NCBI RefSeq assembly: GCF_003219795.1
Contig: NZ_QJVC01000004.1
Span: 1-64,000 of the forward strand
Origin: Arthrobacter psychrolactophilus
Lineage (GTDB): Bacteria > Actinomycetota > Actinomycetes > Actinomycetales > Micrococcaceae
Direction of reading: 5' to 3'
Length of the DNA: 64,000 nucleotides
Below are positions 25,255 to 33,198 of the stretch, piece by piece. Each line of letters starts with the position of its first letter. Position 1 is the first letter of the stretch. The position numbers were made by a program, and so were the translations under genes. The notes below the pieces were generated by a model, which saw only the letters and a list, made by a program, of their open reading frames with translations, did no database searches and was not told where the DNA came from.

Positions 25255-25419
25255 CGCACCATTCTGGCAGCACAAAGCCCCTCCGCCTTCCTCCAACACT
25301 CTGCCCATCAATCCTGATAGTAACTGGCGCCGCATTGATGCCGCACTTGTCAGTTCCGAGGGTAAGATCCTAGACCGCTGTTCAATTTTCGGCCGGTGTC
25401 CGCGCCACTACTGGCGTTG

Positions 25420-25560
25420 CCCGCGCTAATGACGCTGCCGGCTGCCCTGGTCATGCTCCAGCCCTGCTGGATCTGGCCCCAGCCCTGGCACCAAGGGACC
25501 TTCTCCTGCTGCTGGAACTGTTGCTGTCGCTGACTCTCGCTGGTGCCGGCGGCTCTGTCT
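25420..25560. repeat. Third low-complexity tract, between nuclease and AAA genes
   Basis: A short A-poor stretch with the same words as the large tract (CTGCTGGATCTGG, GGTGCCGGCGGCTCTG). It lies in the 445-bp divergent gap 25255-25699, whose remaining bases should hold both promoters; TTGACA at 25613 is the only obvious -35-like element and lacks a good -10. Confidence 0.7.
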
Positions 25561-25699
25561 CTAGTGATAGTGCGGCTGAGACCTAGATGCCGAGCAGCGA
25601 GTAGAATCACGCTTGACACTAGATCCACCCAATGTCAGACCCGTCTCTTACCATCGAAGAATGCTGATTCTGAGCTACTAGAGACGTAAGGTGGTAAGC

Positions 25700-26833
25700 A
25701 TGCAGACTCTCCCTAGCAATTCTTTCCACACTAGCGATTCCATCGAAGCAGCACTGGTGGACTTGGCCAGGGTGGGCATGAAAGGGAGCCCCAGCGCTGT
25801 CCGCAAGATGGCAAACCAACTCATACGAAGAGTCCCGGACGGTATCGTGGACGTTGAAGCTTTTCGCCGCGAATTGCACTCGGCAATCAGTTCTACCCGC
25901 AGCCAGGGCCTCCAGTTTTCGGCAGATACGCTACCGATGGAAGCTGGAGGTGCAGGCGCGTTGGTCCAACTGGACGAGTCACCTGACGGAGCGAGCCTAG
26001 TCTTGCCAATGTCTGTACAGGAAGACCTTGACGAAATTGTACTCGAACGAAAAAACGAGACTCTTCTGGCACTAAGAGGGCTCGAGCCCTCTCGTTCAGT
26101 GTTATTCTCAGGCCCCCCTGGCGTGGGTAAGACCCTTGCCAGTCAGTGGATTGCCAGCCAGGTCGGATTGCCACTGGTTTCTCTGGACTTAGCCTCTGTA
26201 CTTTCGAGCTATCTGGGAACCTCCGGGCGAAACATTAGGTCCGTGTTGGACTTTGCAAAGTCCAACACCTGCGTACTTCTACTTGATGAGTTTGACGCCC
26301 TCGCTAAGGCACGCGACGACGACGGTGACGTGGGTGAACTCAAACGGATCGTCAATGTACTGCTCGTAGAGCTGGATAGATGGGACAACCGAAGCTTCTT
26401 GATTGCCGCTACTAATCATCCTCAACTATTGGATCCAGCGATTGGGCGGCGATTCGATCGAATCGTGAATTTCCCACTACCAGGCCGTGCCGAGCGGGAG
26501 GTACTAATTAATAGTGCGACTAACGGTGAACTTGCTCAAACCATGGTGCGTGCCGTGGCCGACATTACAGAGGGAAGCTCCCCGTCAGACTTGGTCAGAC
26601 TTGCGGAAAGGGCCGCGAGGAGAAGCGTTCTCCAGAATACGTCTTTCGAAAAAGTCCTGCTTACGGAACTCTTAAAGCAACAGCCTAATGGCGGGGAACC
26701 ACGCACCATACTCTGGCACAGGCTCTACCGAGAATATGGGCTATCGTTACGAAGAATTGCAGACCTGTCAGGCGTGAGTCATCCTACGGTCTCCAATGCT
26801 GTCCGTCGCCTAGATAGTGGGGAACCTAAATGA
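25700..26833 (+). CDS. AAA+ ATPase with C-terminal HTH, partner of subtilase
   Basis: A 377-aa AAA+ protein. An N-terminal helical domain (1-110) precedes the ATPase: Walker A SGPPGVGKT (about 136-144), Walker B CVLLLDEFDAL (about 190-200), sensor AATNHP (about 237) and arginine-finger region AIGRRFDRI (about 250). The tail LYREYGLSLRRIADLSGVSHPTVSNAVRRL (split here as LRRIADLSGVSHPTVSNAV) is a helix-turn-helix. I chose ATG 25700 because AAGGTGG lies 5 nt upstream. It overlaps the subtilase gene by ATGA. It likely unfolds or presents substrates to the protease, or senses DNA and controls it. Confidence 0.85.
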   Translation: MQTLPSNSFHTSDSIEAALVDLARVGMKGSPSAVRKMANQLIRRVPDGIVDVEAFRRELHSAISSTRSQGLQFSADTLPMEAGGAGALVQLDESPDGASLVLPMSVQEDLDEIVLERKNETLLALRGLEPSRSVLFSGPPGVGKTLASQWIASQVGLPLVSLDLASVLSSYLGTSGRNIRSVLDFAKSNTCVLLLDEFDALAKARDDDGDVGELKRIVNVLLVELDRWDNRSFLIAATNHPQLLDPAIGRRFDRIVNFPLPGRAEREVLINSATNGELAQTMVRAVADITEGSSPSDLVRLAERAARRSVLQNTSFEKVLLTELLKQQPNGGEPRTILWHRLYREYGLSLRRIADLSGVSHPTVSNAVRRLDSGEPK

Positions 26834-29196
26834 CTGAACAAAACCTGCCGAGACGCCCGCTTCTATATAAAGGCGAAGCCTTGCGAACGCCCGTCGAAAA
26901 GCCACCAACCGGCGGTGGAGATAAGTTCGAGCCCCAAACCGCAGGTGAAGCCCGCGAAATACTTCTCCCACAGGTTCAATCGGTTCGAGCCAAGGTTGGG
27001 GGCCTCAGCCCTGAAATGCGCTTACCAGGACACACATTTATCGAAGCGAAGTTGCTGCCAAATTACTTGGCTGCCTCGTCATTTCCAGGCCAGCTACTGA
27101 ACCAGCTCGGGGCCATGCCGGTCGGATCAAGAGCAGAAAAAGGTATCTACCGCACGTCGTCGACATCCAAAGAAGCGATCACTCGCCGGCTAGTGTTAGC
27201 CGTGCCGAACGATTCACTAGCCGCGCTTGAAGTCCTCGTTGAATCACGGGGACAAACAAGAACAGAACGGGCCGCATTCGAAGAAATTCGTAAACTCGAC
27301 GAGTTTTCGCTCCCCTCGCAGGTCCTAACGCGTGCAGTCGAAGCCGTCGAAACAGACCTGGACGAGGTCATTCTGTGGGAGACCGTACTAAATCCCATTG
27401 GCCTGCGCGGTAACGCCCTCGAAGCAGCTACTGAAGAAACAGTGGCTCAATGGCGGTCAGCTGTAGAGAGTTTTGGAGGTCAAATTGAACTCGACTTCGT
27501 TCGAAGAGTTGGTGGATTGACATTCGTTCCCGTGCGAGCTTCAAAACGCTCAATGGAAGAGTTATCCGCCTTCAATGCATTGAGGATCGTTAGGCCAATG
27601 CCAGCCATTCCTCCACGGCCGCTATTCGGTTTGAGGTCCTCCGCTGCCTGGCATGGACCAAAAACCACCGCAACGAGGGACGACTCTTTCAAAGTTGCGG
27701 TATTTGATGGCGGGTTGAATGATGTGGCAAACATCAATGGCCACATGGTTGCAGCATCATTTGACCTGACCGGACAAGTTGCTGACCCAGATTCTCTTTT
27801 GCATGGAACCGCCGTTACTGGCGCTGCACTCTATGGTCTTATTCAACACGGCCAACATGCTGCAACTCCACCTCTACCGCTTGATAGCTTCCGAGTTTTG
27901 CCTCCACCGCCAATTCCAGACGATATGTTCGGATACTGGGTCCTTGATCAAATCAAGGATGTTGTGTCACTTGACGAGCACAAAATCATCAATCTAAGTC
28001 TAGGACCGACTCTGCCCGTTCAAGACGATTCGGAACCCAATAGGTGGACCAGCGAATTGGACACTCTGGCTTGGGAACGTGACGTACTTTTCGTTGTTGC
28101 GGCTGGCAATGACGGCCACTTAGATTCAGCCTCCGGACGCGACCGGGTCCAAGTTCCGGGCGATATGGTGAACGGATTCTCTGTAGGAGCTTGTGATTCC
28201 CCAACACCGACCGCTCCGTGGAAACGAGCCTCATACTCGTCTGTCGGGCCAGGCCGTTGGGGAAGTAGGATTCAGCCACTAGGGCTCCAATTTGGCGGTT
28301 CGGAAGCGCAGAAATTCCCAATTTTGGCCGCCGATGGCACTTTCCTGGAGGCGACGGGTACTAGCTTCGCAGCACCCTTGGTTACACATGCCATGTCCGA
28401 ATTGGCAATCAATTTGCCGGTAGTAAATGCCAATGTTTTGAGGGCTTTCGGAGTACATTTTGCCGAACGTCCTAAGACAAGGCATCTACAGCTTCAGAGC
28501 GAAGTTGGATACGGACGAATTCCAAGTGACTTCCTGGACGTCCTAACCTGCTCAGCCGATGAGACTCACGTACTCTACAAGGATTCCACTGAACGAGGGG
28601 AACTTACGGCATACAAGCTCCCCATACCGCGAGGTATGGTCGGGAAACTGGAAGTGCGAATTACGCTGGCCTATTTGTCACCGGTGGAACCTACCGAAGC
28701 CACTGAATACACGAGCGCATCAATTGACCTCGCATTGCGGCCACATGCGTTTACGCACAGGTTTACTTCGCCCCACAACGGCGACGGAAGAACACTGGAT
28801 AGGCGAAGCCAAGAAGCCCTCCAACTGATCCAGGCGGGCTGGCGTGAGAGCCAAGAACCAGTAACGAAGACATTGGGCGCTTCCAGAGGTTCGTCGGAAG
28901 TGAATCTGCGAGAGAGCGGAAAATGGGAAACACTGAGGCACTACCGATTCAGTCTAAGTCCTGGCGAAGTTGAAGACCCTCGTATCGAGCTGAACTACCT
29001 CACTCGCAGCCGAGGTCAACTGGATAAGTCGCCCAGCACCTTGCCTTTTGCAATGCTGATCACGGTTTCCGATACATCTGGAGCTGGGAAGCTCTATGAC
29101 GATGCTGTTGTCCAATTTCAGTCGCTTCAACCGGCAGGCCGCGCACGCGCTCGACTTGGCTTACGTTCGGATCAAGCTTCTATCTGGCAAGAGTAA
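26830..29196 (+). CDS. Large cytosolic subtilisin-like (S8) serine protease
   Basis: A 788-aa protease without signal peptide. The first ~280 residues form an uncharacterised domain; the S8 domain has the full triad: Asp in VAVFDGGL (about 292), His in LHGTAVTG (about 325) and Ser in TGTSFAAP (about 514), plus oxyanion Asn in VAAGNDG (about 426). About 220 further residues follow, beta-rich. Lack of export signal and coupling to an AAA+ gene imply an intracellular, ATPase-controlled protease. The pairing recurs in bacterial genomes; from memory some such pairs occur in defence loci, which I could not verify. Target unknown. Confidence 0.87.
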   Translation: MTEQNLPRRPLLYKGEALRTPVEKPPTGGGDKFEPQTAGEAREILLPQVQSVRAKVGGLSPEMRLPGHTFIEAKLLPNYLAASSFPGQLLNQLGAMPVGSRAEKGIYRTSSTSKEAITRRLVLAVPNDSLAALEVLVESRGQTRTERAAFEEIRKLDEFSLPSQVLTRAVEAVETDLDEVILWETVLNPIGLRGNALEAATEETVAQWRSAVESFGGQIELDFVRRVGGLTFVPVRASKRSMEELSAFNALRIVRPMPAIPPRPLFGLRSSAAWHGPKTTATRDDSFKVAVFDGGLNDVANINGHMVAASFDLTGQVADPDSLLHGTAVTGAALYGLIQHGQHAATPPLPLDSFRVLPPPPIPDDMFGYWVLDQIKDVVSLDEHKIINLSLGPTLPVQDDSEPNRWTSELDTLAWERDVLFVVAAGNDGHLDSASGRDRVQVPGDMVNGFSVGACDSPTPTAPWKRASYSSVGPGRWGSRIQPLGLQFGGSEAQKFPILAADGTFLEATGTSFAAPLVTHAMSELAINLPVVNANVLRAFGVHFAERPKTRHLQLQSEVGYGRIPSDFLDVLTCSADETHVLYKDSTERGELTAYKLPIPRGMVGKLEVRITLAYLSPVEPTEATEYTSASIDLALRPHAFTHRFTSPHNGDGRTLDRRSQEALQLIQAGWRESQEPVTKTLGASRGSSEVNLRESGKWETLRHYRFSLSPGEVEDPRIELNYLTRSRGQLDKSPSTLPFAMLITVSDTSGAGKLYDDAVVQFQSLQPAGRARARLGLRSDQASIWQE

Positions 29197-29236
29197 ACCC
29201 GACGCCACCTGCCTACTTGCTTTCGGGAACCGATTC

Positions 29237-29259
29237 TGCCCACATTTTGCCCACACTTG
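29237..29259. repeat. Candidate right arm-type integrase site
   Basis: Perfect 23-bp copy of 13271-13293, here extended by a third GCCCA word (GCCCA at 29239, 29250 and 29260, about one helical turn apart). It lies 91 bp inside attR and outside any gene. Confidence 0.6.
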
Positions 29260-29350
29260 CCCATGATTTGATCTGATTTAGAGTGACTGAGGATGATTGA
29301 AAACGTCGTGTTTTCGCGGATCATGACCGTGACCTGCGCGAACTAAGGGT

Positions 29351-29374
29351 TTCAAATCCCACCGTCACCGCCAA
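29351..29374. other. attR core
   Basis: Second copy of the 24-bp tRNA-Ser 3' end sequence. Beyond it lies the original chromosomal terminator of tRNA-Ser. The remaining bases from 29197 to 29616 carry the arm-type repeat, this core and the terminator, with no gene before 29617. Confidence 0.92.
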
Positions 29375-29379
29375 TGTGG

Positions 29380-29421
29380 AAGGCGCCTACATCGTTGAAT
29401 TATCAGCGAGGTAGGCGCCTT
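29380..29421 (+). terminator. Original tRNA-Ser terminator
   Basis: AAGGCGCCTAC (29380-29390) and GTAGGCGCCTT (29411-29421) form a perfect stem followed by TCCTCTTTAAT. It would have followed tRNA-Ser before integration. Confidence 0.8.
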
Positions 29422-29616
29422 TCCTCTTTAATAGTTCGGGTCATTGACCGCATTTCCCGGGCACCGAAGGTCTCACTCGGCCCTAGTGCGGCCAGACTTG
29501 GTAAGCTTGGATAAGCGCCGATCCTTCGGCGAACTTTTTTGCGTGCCGCCAAATCGTGATGGCTCCGCATCCATTCTCCCGGCCCGGTCCACCCGGACGT
29601 TGAACAAAGGAAACCA

Positions 29617-29757
29617 TTGGGTACTCAAACCAAAACACAGACGTCAGCGCATTCTTCTGAGAGCACTCCCGGTGCATTGGCTGGCGGCATCATTGGCGTT
29701 GCTTCAACCATCATCGGCGTCGTTGGTTTTGGCCTTTTGATCTTCTTCGTCGTGTAA
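29617..29757 (+). CDS. 46-aa membrane microprotein
   Basis: TTG start behind AAAGGAAA encodes a 46-aa peptide: polar N-terminus (MGTQTKTQTSAHSSESTPG) and a C-terminal membrane helix (GGIIGVASTIIGVVGFGLLI then FFVV). It is immediately followed by a strong bidirectional terminator, which supports it as a transcribed gene. It may be a small regulatory or stress peptide; no family recognised. Confidence 0.55.
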   Translation: MGTQTKTQTSAHSSESTPGALAGGIIGVASTIIGVVGFGLLIFFVV

Positions 29758-29775
29758 TCACGCGACACAACGCAT

Positions 29776-29811
29776 AAGAGGCGCCCATCGAGATTTCGAT
29801 GGGCGCCTCTT
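29776..29811. terminator. Bidirectional terminator
   Basis: Perfect 16-bp stem AAGAGGCGCCCATCGA / TCGATGGGCGCCTCTT with loop GATT, between the 46-aa gene and the convergent Excalibur-domain gene. Confidence 0.85.
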
Positions 29812-29838
29812 TGCATTTCAGACCGGCATGGTGCCTAG

Positions 29839-30738
29839 CTACTTATCGCAGGCAATGCCGTCTTTGTCCCGGTCCAGTCCGGGCCGGTACCCCGGATGAC
29901 CCACATACATGGGTGCCGCACCAGCGGCCTTAGCCGCATCGCAGTTTGGATAGTAAGCAGCTGCAGGGGCCTCAACCGGAACTTCTGCAGGTACCTGGAC
30001 GAGCGGCTGAATCGCGGGAGCTTGCTGTTGCGCAGCCTGCTCGGCAGCGACTCGGTCGGCCTCAACTTGTGCGGCTTGAGCCGCGGCGGCTTGCTGTTGC
30101 GCAGCTTGCTCGGCTACGAGCTGATCGGCTGCGACTTTGTCTGACACAGCTTTATCGGCGGCAGCCTTCTCTGCGACGATTTTCTCATCCGCGCGTTTCT
30201 TATCGTCGGCTCGCTGCGCAACGAGAACCTTGGAATCCTTCTCCGTCATCCAGACGAGAACACCCTTGTCATCAAGCGTGCAAACATAGCTCACCGACAG
30301 TTCTGTGACAGCCTGTCCGCCAGAGAAACACTCTTCGAGCAGCACATACTTCGGCGTCGGGCTCGGCGTTGGACTGGGAGACGCGGAAGCACTGCTTGTG
30401 GTCGTAGCTGGGAGAGCGACAAGAGGCTGAATGGTGCTGGTCTCCACGGCTGCCGGCGGAACCAACATCGCACCAATAATCAAGGCAACGACACCGCCTC
30501 CGATCGCGCCACCTGCTCCCTTCCGATGTGGCAACCCAAGCCACGAGCGGCGACCAGAAAGAAGAGAATACAGTGCCGTCACAACGAAAAACAGTGCGAA
30601 CATGACCAGCCAAGCACCAAACCCACCGGTGGAGATGGCGATGATCAGGAACAAAAGCCAAATCGCCGAGACGATCCAAAACGACTTCGTCGGACGCCAA
30701 GCAACTTTGCTGGTCCGCCTAGTAAAATTTGTAGCCAC
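29839..30738 (-). CDS. Membrane-anchored Excalibur-domain protein
   Basis: A 299-aa protein from GTG 30738, chosen because GGAGGAG is 5 nt upstream. Three N-terminal hydrophobic segments (about 19-65 and 83-100) are followed by a Ser/Pro linker, a conserved CFSGGQAVTEL..YVCTLDDKG segment, a long Ala/Gln/Lys/Glu-rich helix (about 178-255) and a C-terminal Excalibur motif (YYPNCDAAKAAGAAPMYVG, ending DRDKDGIACDK) that binds calcium in related surface proteins. Likely envelope-located; role unknown. Confidence 0.85.
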   Translation of the reverse strand: MATNFTRRTSKVAWRPTKSFWIVSAIWLLFLIIAISTGGFGAWLVMFALFFVVTALYSLLSGRRSWLGLPHRKGAGGAIGGGVVALIIGAMLVPPAAVETSTIQPLVALPATTTSSASASPSPTPSPTPKYVLLEECFSGGQAVTELSVSYVCTLDDKGVLVWMTEKDSKVLVAQRADDKKRADEKIVAEKAAADKAVSDKVAADQLVAEQAAQQQAAAAQAAQVEADRVAAEQAAQQQAPAIQPLVQVPAEVPVEAPAAAYYPNCDAAKAAGAAPMYVGHPGYRPGLDRDKDGIACDK

Positions 30739-30869
30739 GATTCTCCTCCACACAAGGTTCTCTAGCTTTCATTGAGAACTGCCATGGTCGGCATTCGCAC
30801 AGTCTAAGACACAGGCAACGTTCGGGAACCATCCAGCAATCCTCGGGTTGGATAGCAGAGAATGAACGT

Positions 30870-31601
30870 ATGGCATCTCAGACTCCTGCATCAGCACTGC
30901 CCAAGCTCACTCGAGCTGACGGTCAGCCCATCCGAGCCCTGGTCGTTGACGACGAGCCCGAGCTGGCGGATCTGATGCGTCGTGGCCTGGAGATGACGGG
31001 GTGGCGGGTGGAAACCGCCCACGACGGCTTCGCGGCGCTGAAGAAGGCCCGCGAATTCTTTCCCGATGTTTTGGTTCTGGACATCATGATGCCCGGCATG
31101 GACGGCGTCGAACTGTTGCAAAAAATCCGCACCATCTTCCCCGAGGTGCCCGCGCTTTTCCTCACGGCCAAGGACGAGGTCTCGGACAAGGTGCTCGGCC
31201 TGCAAGCCGGCGGCGACGACTACGTCAGTAAGCCCTTCAGCATGAAGGAAGTCATCCTGCGCCTGCACCGCATCGTGCAGCGTTCCGGCGTCACGGCCCC
31301 ACAATTTGCCCACCTCAGCGTGGGTGATCTGACGCTCAACAAGGACACCAAGGGTGTGCAACGCGACGGCGTCGACATCTCACTGACGGCCACCGAATTT
31401 GAGCTGCTGAAATTCCTCATGGAAAACCCCCGCCATGTGGTCAGCAAGGCCCGCATCCTCGAGCGCGTGTGGAACTACGATTTCGGCGGCCAAAGCAACA
31501 TCGTCGAGCTCTACATTTCCTACCTGCGCAAGAAGATCGACGCCGATCGCGAACCCATGATCCACACGGTCCGGGGTTCCGGTTACGTGATCAAGCCATG
31601 A
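30870..31601 (+). CDS. OmpR-family response regulator
   Basis: A 243-aa regulator. Receiver domain (about 22-135): acidic pair DDE (about 27-29), phospho-acceptor Asp in VLDIMMPGMDG (about 71), Thr in FLTAKD and Lys in SKPFS. C-terminal winged helix with LTATEFELLKFLMENPRHVVS and VVELYISYLRKKID-like recognition region (VELYISYLRKKI) and VRGSGYVI. It overlaps the following kinase gene by ATGA, forming a two-component pair. The signal is unknown. Confidence 0.95.
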   Translation: MASQTPASALPKLTRADGQPIRALVVDDEPELADLMRRGLEMTGWRVETAHDGFAALKKAREFFPDVLVLDIMMPGMDGVELLQKIRTIFPEVPALFLTAKDEVSDKVLGLQAGGDDYVSKPFSMKEVILRLHRIVQRSGVTAPQFAHLSVGDLTLNKDTKGVQRDGVDISLTATEFELLKFLMENPRHVVSKARILERVWNYDFGGQSNIVELYISYLRKKIDADREPMIHTVRGSGYVIKP

Positions 31602-33103
31602 CCCCAGCGCTCACCAAGCTCAAGGTCCTGCACCCCGGTACCTGGCATCTGAGCACCCGGCTCGTCGTGGTCATGCTGGCGCTATTGACGGTCATTTGCG
31701 CCCTCGTGGGCCTGGTCGCCTACACAACCCTGAGCGTCACGGCCAATAGCCAGCTCGACACCGCTGTCCAGCAGGCCTCCGTCCGCACCGCCGCCTACTA
31801 CACGGGCTCGCCCACCCAGCGCGACCCCCTCGATGCCCGGGCCACCAGCGCTGGCCAGTTGAGCGCGGTCTTGAGTGACGCCGTCGTCCATTACGCGGGA
31901 ATCCTGGCCTCCGACGGCACTCGCAAACAGCTGACCCTCGCCGACGCCACTGTCCTGGCCGCACTCCCCACCGACGGCAGCTTCGTCGACAAAACGCTGA
32001 CTCTGGGCGACTACCGCTTGCAAGCGCAGGCCGCCCCCGATGGCAGCATCCTCATCACCGGCCTTCCGCGCACCGCCACGGAGCAGACGCTCTCGACGCT
32101 CGTGCTCTCGATCGGGCTCGTCTCATTGGCCGGACTCATGGCGCTGGGCTGGGCCGGAACCGCCATCATCCGCCGCAATCTCCGCCCCCTCGCGCAGCTC
32201 TCCGAGACCGCCACCAAGGTTTCCACGCTCAGGCTCGACGCCGGAGAGGTCGCCTTGAGCGCCCGCGTCCCGGACACGGTGGCCCACCCAGGCACCGAGG
32301 TGGGGAATGTGGGCAGCGCTTTTAACGCCATGCTCGATAACGTCTCGCACGCTTTGGAAGCGCGGCAACTCAGCGAGACGAAGCTGCGGCGCTTCGTGGC
32401 CGACGCCAGCCATGAGCTCCGCACACCCTTGACGGCCATCCGGGGCTACGCCGAACTGCTGTCGATGACCGAGCCGCTGAGCGAGGACGGGCAACTCTCC
32501 CTGGGCCGGGTGCAGGATCAGTCGATCCGGATGAGCCGCCTCGTGGAGGACCTGCTGACGCTGGCACGGCTGGATGAGACCCGCAACGGGGCCGCGCAAA
32601 ACACCCCCGCAACCAAAACCAGCAATGTGAGCCCGCTCGTCATGGAGGCCGTCAGCGATCTCCAGGTTGCCACACCGGATCATGAATGGACGTTTAGCGT
32701 CCCCGATGAAGCCGTGGACAGCTGCACCGATGCCGGCACGCTGCGGCAGATCCTACTCAACCTGCTCTCCAACGCGGCCAAGCACACGCCGCCCGGAACG
32801 GCCGTCCACACCACCTTGTCCAAGGAGGCCGATGGTTCGTGTCTCCTTGAGATCAGCGACAACGGCCCGGGCATCGATCCGGAGTTCCAAAAGATCATCT
32901 TCGACCGTTTCTCCCGCGCCGACACCGCCCGAACGGGCACCACCGGCAGCACCGGGCTGGGGCTAAGCATTGTGCAAGGACTCGTGCAGGCCAATGGTGG
33001 ATCCGTCAGCATGAGCAGCACCCTAGGCAACACCACTTTCACCGTGAGACTCCCGGGACGCCCACGGATCCCCGGCCCACCGCCGCCGCCTGAAACAAAA
33101 TAG
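31598..33103 (+). CDS. Sensor histidine kinase
   Basis: A 501-aa membrane kinase from ATG 31598, coupled by ATGA to the response regulator. Two membrane helices (about 22-45 and 168-190) flank an extracytoplasmic sensor of about 120 residues; then HAMP, HisKA with phospho-His in FVADASHELRTPLTAIRGYA (about 265-284), and HATPase with N box LLSNAAKHTPPG, ISDNGPGID and GLGLSIVQGLV. The tail is Pro-rich (PRIPGPPPPPETK). Typical of MprB/TrcS-like actinobacterial kinases; no stimulus can be read from sequence. Confidence 0.95.
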   Translation: MTPALTKLKVLHPGTWHLSTRLVVVMLALLTVICALVGLVAYTTLSVTANSQLDTAVQQASVRTAAYYTGSPTQRDPLDARATSAGQLSAVLSDAVVHYAGILASDGTRKQLTLADATVLAALPTDGSFVDKTLTLGDYRLQAQAAPDGSILITGLPRTATEQTLSTLVLSIGLVSLAGLMALGWAGTAIIRRNLRPLAQLSETATKVSTLRLDAGEVALSARVPDTVAHPGTEVGNVGSAFNAMLDNVSHALEARQLSETKLRRFVADASHELRTPLTAIRGYAELLSMTEPLSEDGQLSLGRVQDQSIRMSRLVEDLLTLARLDETRNGAAQNTPATKTSNVSPLVMEAVSDLQVATPDHEWTFSVPDEAVDSCTDAGTLRQILLNLLSNAAKHTPPGTAVHTTLSKEADGSCLLEISDNGPGIDPEFQKIIFDRFSRADTARTGTTGSTGLGLSIVQGLVQANGGSVSMSSTLGNTTFTVRLPGRPRIPGPPPPPETK

Positions 33104-33198
33104 TCCAGCCGGAGGGTTTCTGGCCGGACGGGCCGAAGGTGCGCGGGACCCATATTCCTCGATAAGCTTGCTCCGTTAGCTGATGCGAAGGGAGCCCC

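Larger units (their letters stand above)
13176..29374. mobile_element. 16.2-kb integrative element in tRNA-Ser, PICI-like organisation
   Basis: A perfect 24-bp direct repeat of the tRNA-Ser 3' end (13176-13199 and 29351-29374) bounds a segment with a tyrosine integrase next to the tRNA, a leftward regulator, a divergent excisionase-like gene, an AAA replication-type ATPase and downstream tandem repeats. Known Gram-positive phage-inducible islands share the order int-regulator-xis-rep-ori. No FtsK/Tra, terminase, capsid or tail gene is seen, so a conjugative AICE or complete prophage is not supported. The right half (21-29 kb) holds accessory genes that look defence-related. Codon use and AT content differ visibly from the flanking chromosome. 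'PICI-like' is inference. Confidence 0.85.

Noticed and set aside
13176-29374. Conjugative AICE (pSAM2-type) or complete prophage
   Set aside because: No FtsK/SpoIIIE-type Tra protein, relaxase, terminase, portal, capsid or tail gene could be found.
29839-30144. Short plus-strand frames across the Excalibur gene
   Set aside because: Complement of Ala/Gln repeats in the real gene; no independent evidence.
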